This document shows positions 9,769 through 16,102 of a DNA stretch of 64,000 bases, piece after piece. Below the pieces are notes generated by a model that worked only from the letters and a program-made list of their open reading frames with translations, was not told where the DNA came from and searched no databases. A program made the position numbers and the translations under genes. This DNA comes from Natrinema versiforme. GTDB lineage: Archaea > Halobacteriota > Halobacteria > Halobacteriales > Natrialbaceae. The stretch covers positions 3,683,117-3,747,116 of the forward strand of contig NZ_CP040330.1 of NCBI RefSeq assembly GCF_005576615.1, given 5' to 3'. The first letter of the stretch is position 1; each line of letters begins with the position of its first letter.

Positions 9769-10281
9769 TTAGCGGATCGTAATCGTCGTTGAATCGCCGG
9801 GCCGAGCCCGCTTTTCTCGCGTCGCGACGAACGCTCGAATCTCGTACTCGCCCGGTTCCGGAACCACGGACTCGTGTCGCCCGTCGGCCGTCCGCTCGAG
9901 GCGGCCGTTCCACGTCACCGAGACGCGCTTTCGCTCGCCGCCGCGGAAGTCGAACGTCGCGGGCCGACTGCGGGTGTAGCGGCGCTCGTCGCTGGCCTCG
10001 AGATCGCCGTCGACGCGCCAGCCCCAGCGGCGCTGTCCGGCCGTGGGTAGTTCGACGGGCACCGGGAGTCGATTCTTGAATTCGGCGGTAATTTCGACGG
10101 GTTCGTCGCGCTCGTAGACACCCTGATCGGTCGCGACGGAGACGGAAACGGCTCGTCGAGCGAGCGCCGCCGGGACCAGCGCGGCGAGGAACGTGACGAC
10201 GGACGGTCGGGACGCGTCGCGATCGAATCCGAACTCGTCGCTCGAGGCGTCCGTTCCCCGTCGCGGTCGAGACCGTCCCAT
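9769..10281 (-). CDS. Haloarchaeal conserved protein with BsuPI-like beta-sandwich domain
   Basis: 170-residue protein of unknown function. A charged N-terminus (about 25 residues) precedes a hydrophobic segment VVTFLAALVPAALA (about 28-41) that may be a membrane anchor or uncleaved signal. The remainder looks like an immunoglobulin-like beta-sandwich of the intracellular proteinase inhibitor (BsuPI) type: VSVATDQGVYERDEPVEITA, EFKNRLPVPVELPTAGQRRW, a WNGR turn, and PEPGEYEIRAFVATRE near the end. Such domains in haloarchaea are usually extracytoplasmic with unknown ligands. The stop at 9769 is followed by a gene-free stretch. The domain assignment is by pattern of conserved turns (YERDEPV, PGEYEIRA), so the fold is inference. 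Confidence 0.65.
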   Translation of the reverse strand: MGRSRPRRGTDASSDEFGFDRDASRPSVVTFLAALVPAALARRAVSVSVATDQGVYERDEPVEITAEFKNRLPVPVELPTAGQRRWGWRVDGDLEASDERRYTRSRPATFDFRGGERKRVSVTWNGRLERTADGRHESVVPEPGEYEIRAFVATREKRARPGDSTTITIR

Positions 10282-10518
10282 AAGGGAAACGACCAGCGCG
10301 GCGTACTAAACGGTAGGGTGTGACATACCGCAGTGAGAACCGCCGGCTCGAGGACGCCGACGCCGTGATCCGTCCGGTAATTAGAGCCGTCCAGTCGCCC
10401 GGCACGGACGAACGGTGGACCGCGCGGGCGTCAGCAGCGACTGTCGGTATGCCGTTGCCGGCCGCGACGGGAGTCGCGACCGGACTCGTTGCAGAACGAT
10501 CCCATTTCCCACCCCCAG

Positions 10519-10680
10519 TTATCGCCAGGCCGGTAGCGTCGGTGCGTCGTCCGCCTGCATGGACATCCATGCACCGTCCGCGGAGATATCCGCAATGACG
10601 TACTCGTCGCTCGCGGCCGTCGAATCGATCGAACCGACGATCGTGTCGTCGGACATCATGGCGTGGGGGTTCGTCGCCAT
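10519..10680 (-). CDS. Small haloarchaeal protein (DUF7556-like), 53 aa
   Basis: Reading the minus strand from the ATG at 10680 gives a 53-residue acidic protein: TIVGSIDSTAASDEYVIAD, then ISADGAWMSMQADDAPTLPA, ending WR. This matches my recollection of a short widespread haloarchaeal family (DUF7556) with the pattern VGSID...FVIADIS...AW...W. Support from the DNA is good: TTTATA at 10710-10705 is 25 bases before the ATG, so the mRNA is probably leaderless, and the gene stands alone between two intergenic gaps. Function unknown. Confidence 0.65.
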   Translation of the reverse strand: MATNPHAMMSDDTIVGSIDSTAASDEYVIADISADGAWMSMQADDAPTLPAWR

Positions 10681-10704
10681 GTGAGAGAGTGACACCCACC
10701 TACA

Positions 10705-10710
10705 TATAAA
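10705..10710 (-). promoter_or_regulatory. TATA element of the 53-aa gene
   Basis: TTTATA on the minus strand, 25 bases before the ATG at 10680, in an AT-rich patch of an otherwise GC-rich region; consistent with a leaderless transcript. Confidence 0.55.
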
Positions 10711-10780
10711 TTCATCGAATTTGACTGTCCACTCGCGATACCGATCGGAAATCGAACCGATACCGGGTGTGAAACACTGG

Positions 10781-10788
10781 GTTTATAC
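10781..10788 (+). promoter_or_regulatory. TATA element of the CBS/glyS operon
   Basis: GTTTATAC, centred about 28 bases before the ATG at 10813, fits the haloarchaeal TATA-to-start spacing for a leaderless mRNA. Confidence 0.55.
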
Positions 10789-10812
10789 TCATTTTCGCCG
10801 TACCATGGGGAT

Positions 10813-11667
10813 ATGAACGTAGCCGACGCGATGACGCCCCGCGAAGACGTGGTGACCGCCGACCTGCCGGGGACCCGCTCGGACGTCCTCGAGTACATCC
10901 AAGAACAGTCGTTCTCGTCCGTCCCGGTCGTCAAAGCGACCGACGACGGCCTCGAGTACCGGGGGCTGATCTCCCGGGAGACGCTCATCGACCAGCCCGA
11001 CGAGGACCAGCTTGTCATGCTGATGGAGGAGGACGTTCCGACGACGACCGCCGGGACCGCGCTCGAGGACGTCGCGCGGACGATGGTCGAGGAAGGGGCA
11101 CGCCGCGTGCCGGTCGTGGACGGGGAATTCGAGGGCATCATCACGGTGACGGACGTGATTCACGCGATCGCGGCCGGCGATCAGGCGACCGAGGGCACCG
11201 TCGACTCCTACGCGAGCGAGGACGTGAACACGACCTACGAGGGCACGCCCCTGCCCGTCGCCGAGCGGGAACTCTCCTACGCGAACGTCCCCTACACCGT
11301 CGCGCTGGACGACGACGGCCGGATGAGCGGCGTCCTCACGGAAGTCGACATCCTCGAGGTCGCTCGCATCGTCGAGGGCGAAGAGGAGACGGGCGACAAT
11401 TTCGGCGATCAGGACGACGAGTGGTCGTGGGAGGGGATCAAGGCCGTCGGCAGCCGCTATCTCCCCACGCGGGACATCGAGATCCCGGCGGGGCCGGTCC
11501 GGGGGTTCATGAGCGACGACGTGGTGACGGTCGCGGCGGACACGACGGTCCAGGAGGCCGCACAGCGAATGATCAGCAACGACATCGAACAGATTCCGCT
11601 GGTCACGGGCGAGGAACTGGTCGGCATCGTCTGTGACGTCGATCTACTGGAGGCGCTGTATGAGTGA
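10813..11667 (+). CDS. Four-CBS-domain protein
   Basis: 284-residue cytosolic protein made of two Bateman modules (four CBS motifs): MTPREDVVTADLPGTRSDVL near the N-terminus, then VPTTTAGTALEDVARTMVEE, the third near LPVAERELSYANVPYTVAL, and the fourth MSDDVVTVAADTTVQEAAQR near residues 235-255. CBS pairs bind adenine nucleotides such as ATP, AMP or SAM, and act as energy or ligand sensors. No catalytic or membrane domain is fused, so it probably regulates a partner. The last bases overlap the glyS start by 8 bp (ATGAGTGA), so translation of glyS is probably coupled to it. This tight link suggests a role near aminoacylation or nucleotide sensing, which is inference. Confidence 0.88.
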   Translation: MNVADAMTPREDVVTADLPGTRSDVLEYIQEQSFSSVPVVKATDDGLEYRGLISRETLIDQPDEDQLVMLMEEDVPTTTAGTALEDVARTMVEEGARRVPVVDGEFEGIITVTDVIHAIAAGDQATEGTVDSYASEDVNTTYEGTPLPVAERELSYANVPYTVALDDDGRMSGVLTEVDILEVARIVEGEEETGDNFGDQDDEWSWEGIKAVGSRYLPTRDIEIPAGPVRGFMSDDVVTVAADTTVQEAAQRMISNDIEQIPLVTGEELVGIVCDVDLLEALYE

Positions 11668-13438
11668 CGACCCACAGGCGGACGCGGGCGAGGCGGAGCC
11701 GACGAGCGAGAAACTGGTTGAACTGGCCAAGCGGCGCGGCTACTTCTTCCAGTCGTCGGGCGCGTACGGCGGCGTCGGCGGTTTCTACACCTTCGGCCCG
11801 CAGGGGGCGGCCCTGAAGGGCAACGTCGAGGACGCGTGGCGGGACCGCTTCGCGGTCGCGGAGGGCAACATGGAGATCGACGCGCCGACGATCATGCCCG
11901 AACCCGTCTTCGAGGCCTCGGGCCACCTCGAGGGCTTCGACGACATGCTCGTCGAGTGTCCGGAGTGCGGCGAGAGCCACCGCGCGGACCACGTCGTCGA
12001 GGACAATACGGAGTACGAGGACGCCGAGACCCTCCCCATCCCCGAGGTCGAGGAGGTCATCGCCGAGTACGAACTCGTCTGCCCGAACTGCGGCGCGGGG
12101 CTCGCGGGCCAGGCCGTCGAGACCTTCAACCTCATGTTCGCGACGAACATCGGCCCCGGCGACTCCGACCCCGGCTACATGCGCCCCGAGACCGCACAGG
12201 GCATCTTCGTCGAGTTCCCCCGGCTCAAGGAGTACGCGCGCAACCAGCTCCCCTTCGGCGTGACCCAGATCGGCCGCGCGTATCGCAACGAGATCAGTCC
12301 CCGGCGCTCGATCATCCGCACCCGCGAGTTCACACAGGCCGAACTCGAGTACTTCATCGACCCCGAGGAAGACGAACCCGACCTCGAGGCGGTCGAAGAC
12401 GTCGAGGTGACGCTGTACCCTGCCAGCGAGCAAAACGCCAACGACGGCGAGGAGATCGAGACGACGATCGGCGAGGCCGTCGAGGAGGGCGTCATCACCA
12501 GCCCGTGGGTCGCCTACTTCCTCGGCGTCGCGAAGCCGTGGTACGAGGCGGTCGGCGTGGACATGGACCGGTTCCGGTTCCGCCAGCACCTCTCGGGGGA
12601 ACGCGCCCACTACGCCGCGGACTGTTGGGACGCCGAGAGCGAGATCGACGGCAACTGGATCGAGATGGCCGGCTTCGCCTACCGGAGCGATTACGACCTC
12701 TCGAAACACGCCGAACACTCCGGCGACCGCTTTACCGTCTTCCGGCAGTACGACGAACCCAAGACCGTCGAGCGCGCCACCGTCGACCCCGACATGAGCT
12801 ACCTCGGCCCGGAGTTCGGCGGCGACGCTCAAGCGGTAGTCGACGAACTCGAGGCCCTCGCGGCCCGCGATCGCTCCGCATTCGACGGCGAGACGGTGGA
12901 GATCGACCTCGAGGGCGAGAGCCACGAAATCCCCGTCGAAAAGACCGGCTTCGCGGTCGAGGAACAGACCGAGGCCGGCGAGCACATCACGCCCCACGTC
13001 GTCGAACCCTCCTTCGGCGTGGATCGGCTCGTCTACACCGTCCTCCACCACGCCTACCGCGAGGACGAAGTCGCCGGCGAAGACCGAACCTTCCTCGAAC
13101 TCGAGCCCGAAGTCGCCCCCACCTTCGTCGGCGTCTTCCCGCTCCAGACCGACGACGAACTCGAGGCCGAAGCTGAAGCGATCGCGGCGGAACTGCGAGA
13201 GGCCGGGCTGTCGGTCACCTACGACGAGTCGGGCAACATCGGCCGGCGCTACCGCCGGCAGGACGAGGTCGGGACGCCCTTCTGCGTGACGGTGGACTTC
13301 GAGAGCATCGAACAGGAGGACGGCGGCGTCACAGTCCGCGAGCGCGACTCGACCGACCAGAAACGGCTGCCGATCGACGACCTCGCCGAGACGCTGTCGG
13401 CGATCCGGGCTGGCGACCTCGAGTTCGAGGAGCTGTAG
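11660..13438 (+). CDS. glyS: Glycyl-tRNA synthetase
   Basis: Class II glycyl-tRNA synthetase of the archaeal/eukaryotic alpha2 type, 592 residues; it charges tRNA-Gly with glycine. Visible landmarks are the N-terminal catalytic opening RGYFFQSSGAYGGVGGFYTF, zinc-finger-like pairs CPECGESH and CPNCGAGL, the motif-1 region MRPETAQGIFVEF, motif 2 AYRNEISPRRSIIRTREFTQ, and motif 3 EPSFGVDRLVYTVL. The C-terminal anticodon-binding domain starts around VAPTFVGVFPLQTDDE. The ATG at 11660 was chosen because upstream in-frame codons belong to the overlapping CBS gene. Length and motif order are normal for the family. Confidence 0.97.
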   Translation: MSDDPQADAGEAEPTSEKLVELAKRRGYFFQSSGAYGGVGGFYTFGPQGAALKGNVEDAWRDRFAVAEGNMEIDAPTIMPEPVFEASGHLEGFDDMLVECPECGESHRADHVVEDNTEYEDAETLPIPEVEEVIAEYELVCPNCGAGLAGQAVETFNLMFATNIGPGDSDPGYMRPETAQGIFVEFPRLKEYARNQLPFGVTQIGRAYRNEISPRRSIIRTREFTQAELEYFIDPEEDEPDLEAVEDVEVTLYPASEQNANDGEEIETTIGEAVEEGVITSPWVAYFLGVAKPWYEAVGVDMDRFRFRQHLSGERAHYAADCWDAESEIDGNWIEMAGFAYRSDYDLSKHAEHSGDRFTVFRQYDEPKTVERATVDPDMSYLGPEFGGDAQAVVDELEALAARDRSAFDGETVEIDLEGESHEIPVEKTGFAVEEQTEAGEHITPHVVEPSFGVDRLVYTVLHHAYREDEVAGEDRTFLELEPEVAPTFVGVFPLQTDDELEAEAEAIAAELREAGLSVTYDESGNIGRRYRRQDEVGTPFCVTVDFESIEQEDGGVTVRERDSTDQKRLPIDDLAETLSAIRAGDLEFEEL

Positions 13439-13785
13439 GCCGTTTCGCCGCGGAGGTCACCGATTACGACCGTGAGCGAGGCCGTAGGCCGAGCGAGCGG
13501 GCCGACGACTGATGTGAGCGAGCGGTTGCGCGGCGCTACGCGCCGCGAACGGACGAGCGGTGAAACCGCGAGTCAGCGAGTGAACGGAGGGAGGAGTGCT
13601 TTTGATCGACCTTTTACCGAGGGACGCCGCGCTGTGCGGCAGCTACGCTGCCGTCAGCGCGGCAGACCGTCGTTCGAGACGGCGGAGCCGTCTCGTGATC
13701 ACGAGAGAGCGAAGCTCTCTCGAACGACAGCGTAAAAGGTCGAAACTGATCGACGGACTGAAGGTCACCTCTCTCGAGGCACGAT
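13439..13785. other. Gene-free hairpin-rich island downstream of glyS
   Basis: No gene is supported here. The stretch from about 13470 to 13745 is almost completely made of inverted repeats with three-base loops (see the repeat entry). It carries the fragment GTGAGCGAGG and other CGAGCG-rich repeats frequent between haloarchaeal genes. Confidence 0.7.
13530..13742. repeat. Multi-branched nested inverted-repeat element
   Basis: Perfect stems read directly from the sequence: GCGGCGC-TAC-GCGCCGC at 13530-13546. An outer 11-bp stem CGACCTTTTAC (13607-13617) pairs with 13732-13742. Inside it, branch A pairs 13626-13634 with 13655-13663 and carries the hairpin CGGCAGC-TAC-GCTGCCG (13637-13653). 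Branch B pairs 13669-13679 with 13718-13728 and encloses, as alternatives, stem GAGACGGC with loop GGA (13676-13694), a 16-bp palindrome TCTCGTGATCACGAGA (13691-13706) and stem GAGAGAGC with loop GAA (13703-13721). As RNA this would fold as a cloverleaf-like structure; as DNA it could extrude cruciforms. It could act as a terminator, a structured RNA or a mobile repeat. Confidence 0.75.
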
Positions 13786-14373
13786 ATGATGGCCGACGAA
13801 CTGAAGCGGCGACTCGTCCACGCCAGCGGTTCGGGACTGGTCGCCCTCTATCTGCTCGCCAATTATCTCGAGCTCGGGCTCACGTGGGCCCGGTTTCAGG
13901 CTCTCATGCTCGTCCTCGCGACCGGCGCGCTCGTCCTCGAGTTCCTGCGGCTCCGGGTCGGGCTCGACTGGCGGCTCTACGACGTGCTCACCCGCGAGTA
14001 CGAGCAGGACAACCCCGCCGCCTACGCGCTGTACCTGATCAGCATGGCCGCCGTCGTGGTAGTCTTCGAGCCGGATATCGCCCTCCCTGCGATGTTGATG
14101 CTCGCGCTTGGCGACCCGATCAGCGGCACGGTCTCGGACAACACGCTCAAGCGAGTCAAGCCGCCGAAGGTGCTCGGCACGATGTTCCTCGTGTCGACGG
14201 TGATCGCGATCCCGTTCCTGCCCGTTGTGGCGGCGCTGGTCGCCGCCCTCGGCGCGACGCTGGCCGACGGCATCACCCTCGAGATCCGGACCTACATCGT
14301 CGACGACAACCTGACGATCCCGATCTACGCCGCCTGTCTGGCGTTTCTCGCACTCGAGTTCGCGCCGGTGTAG
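13786..14373 (+). CDS. Polyprenol/dolichol kinase-like membrane protein
   Basis: 195-residue integral membrane protein of the SEC59/DGK1/CDP-alcohol cytidylyltransferase-like group, probably phosphorylating a polyprenol or related lipid alcohol with a nucleotide. It starts with KRRLVHASGSGLVALYL, the RR-x2-H-x2-G type opening of this family. The conserved loop ALGDPISGTV (about residues 107-116) and ATLADGITLEI (about 159-169) carry the acidic residues expected for nucleotide/metal binding (GDP and ADG). Around six hydrophobic helices are visible. Two adjacent ATG codons (13786, 13789) can start it. In archaea such enzymes feed dolichyl phosphate into protein glycosylation or lipid recycling; the exact substrate is inferred. 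Confidence 0.75.
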   Translation: MMADELKRRLVHASGSGLVALYLLANYLELGLTWARFQALMLVLATGALVLEFLRLRVGLDWRLYDVLTREYEQDNPAAYALYLISMAAVVVVFEPDIALPAMLMLALGDPISGTVSDNTLKRVKPPKVLGTMFLVSTVIAIPFLPVVAALVAALGATLADGITLEIRTYIVDDNLTIPIYAACLAFLALEFAPV

Positions 14374-14481
14374 GCCCGAGCCGAGCTCGAGTCGGGAGAT
14401 CACCGCGGATCAAGCTGGCCGGTTCCGATATCGGCAAGGCCGTACCGTTCTGGGCCGCTCAAGGCCGTCGCCGACGAACGG

Positions 14482-15714
14482 GTGAATCTACTCGTGTCTC
14501 TACTGGGAACGCGCAACCGGTTGGCGACCGTGCGATCGGTCGTGACCGACGACCGCAGCGGCATTCTGATCGCCGTCGCCGCCGGCTGGTTTCTCTCGAT
14601 CGGCGTTCGACTCGCCTACCCCGTCTTGTTGCCGTATCTCCGAGACGCGTACGGGCTCGACCTGACGACGGCCGGCTTCCTGCTGACCGCCCTCTGGCTC
14701 TGCTACGCGCTGGGACAGCTTCCGGGCGGGCTGCTCGCCGACCGGTTCGGCGAGGGGAACGTCCTCGTCGCGAGCACGGTGATCTCAGCGGTGACGCTCG
14801 GGCTGGTTGCCGTCGCCGGCTCCGCGCCCGTGGTGTACGTCGCGACCGGCGCGTTCGGGTTCGGAACGGCGCTGTACGGCGTCGCCCGCTTTACGACGCT
14901 CTCGGATATCTATCCCGACAACGACGGCACCGCGATCGGCGTGACGATGGCGGCCGGACAGGCCGGTAACACGCTCCTGCCGCTCGCCGCCGGCGGCCTC
15001 GCCTCGGCGTTCGCGTGGCAGTACGGCTTCGGCCTCGCGGTGCCAGCGTTCGTGCTCGTGGCGATCGGACTCCGGCTCGCCGTCCCCGGGCGCACCTCGA
15101 GCGCGGAAAGTGCCGTCGACAGCGTCTCCCTCGAGACGGTCCGCTACGTCGGCAGGGAGCTCCGCCGACCCGAAATCGTCACCGTGGCCGCGATCCAGAT
15201 CCTGACCTACTGCGTCTGGCAGTCGTTTACGGGCTTCTACCCGACCTATCTGATCGAGGGCAAGGGGTTTTCGGAGGGGGTCGCGACCGGGCTGTTCAGC
15301 GCGTTTTTCGCGACCGGTATCCTCGTCCAGCCGCTGACGGGGCGACTGTACGACCGGTTCGGGATTCGGAAAGCGCTGCCGCCCGTGCTGGGCGTCGCCG
15401 CCGCGTCGCTGGTCGCGCTCCCCTTCCTCGAGGGATTCTGGCCCGTGGTCGTCGGGACCGCCTTCCTCTCGAGCATCCTCGGCTACGGGACGATCACGCT
15501 GCCGTACATGACCGCGGCGTTCCCGGCGGACATGCAGGGGACGGGGCTGGGCTTCCTGCGGACCGTCTACATGACCGTCGGGGCGATGAGCCCGGTGCTG
15601 TTCGGCGCGCTCGCCGATCGGGGCTACTTCGACGAGGCGTATCTCGTGCTGGCCGGGTTCGTCGCCGTCGCGGTGGCGTTGACATGGTGGCTCCCGCCGC
15701 TCTCGGAGCAGTGA
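14482..15714 (+). CDS. MFS transporter
   Basis: 410-residue major facilitator superfamily permease with about 12 membrane segments. The A-motif loop between TM2 and TM3 is LPGGLLADRFGEGNVL (about residues 76-91) and its second-half counterpart is LTGRLYDRFGIRKAL (about 289-303). Both halves are complete and no frame disruption is seen. The start is a GTG at 14482; a downstream GTG (VRSVVTDDRSG) is possible. The substrate cannot be deduced. The gene runs in the same direction as the kinase-like gene, 108 bp behind it, so it may have its own promoter. It faces the TspO remnant convergently. Confidence 0.88.
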   Translation: MNLLVSLLGTRNRLATVRSVVTDDRSGILIAVAAGWFLSIGVRLAYPVLLPYLRDAYGLDLTTAGFLLTALWLCYALGQLPGGLLADRFGEGNVLVASTVISAVTLGLVAVAGSAPVVYVATGAFGFGTALYGVARFTTLSDIYPDNDGTAIGVTMAAGQAGNTLLPLAAGGLASAFAWQYGFGLAVPAFVLVAIGLRLAVPGRTSSAESAVDSVSLETVRYVGRELRRPEIVTVAAIQILTYCVWQSFTGFYPTYLIEGKGFSEGVATGLFSAFFATGILVQPLTGRLYDRFGIRKALPPVLGVAAASLVALPFLEGFWPVVVGTAFLSSILGYGTITLPYMTAAFPADMQGTGLGFLRTVYMTVGAMSPVLFGALADRGYFDEAYLVLAGFVAVAVALTWWLPPLSEQ

Positions 15715-15751
15715 CCACGGCGGGGTTCAGATGGGGCCGGTTACGCGGCCG

Positions 15752-16009
15752 TCAGGCGTTCAGCCGCCAGAGTTCGAAATCGAGCACGGCCGCGAACGTC
15801 ACCCACGCGAGGGAGGGGACCAGCAACGCCGCAGCGCACGTGTCGACCCGACGAAACGCGACGATCGTGCCGACGACGAGTCCCCAGAGCGCGACGATGA
15901 CGCCGAGCGCGAGGAGCGGTGCCTCGAGCGCGAAAAAGGCGGGCGTCCACGCGACGTCGAACGCCATCTGAACGACGAACGACCCTAGCGCGAGGCGGCG
16001 GACGTACAC
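15752..16009 (-). pseudogene. TspO/MBR family 5'-truncated remnant
   Basis: About 85 residues at the C-terminus match the second half of tryptophan-rich sensory (TspO/MBR) membrane proteins: VQMAFDVAWTPAFFALEAPL, then the helix ALGVIVALWGLVVGTIVAF, the RRVD turn, and the closing helix ending FELWRLN. A complete TspO is about 155-165 residues with five helices; here only the last ~three helices remain, and the upstream DNA instead runs into the start region of the hef gene at 16103. An open frame continues upstream antisense to hef but shows no TspO helices. A GTG at 16009 could start a truncated product, but loss of the N-terminal half suggests a pseudogene. TspO proteins bind porphyrins/cholesterol-like ligands. 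Confidence 0.65.
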
Positions 16010-16102
16010 TCCCCTCCCGGCGCGCCCGGCCCCGTCGGACCGCGAGACCACTTTCACCGCGGTACGGGAACCCTTATTCGCGGCGGCGGTGAACGGCCGG
16101 TA

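Noticed and set aside
9431..10699. 422-codon minus-strand frame
   Set aside because: Arg-rich shadow of a different frame; the real genes here are the 170-residue protein and the 53-residue gene.
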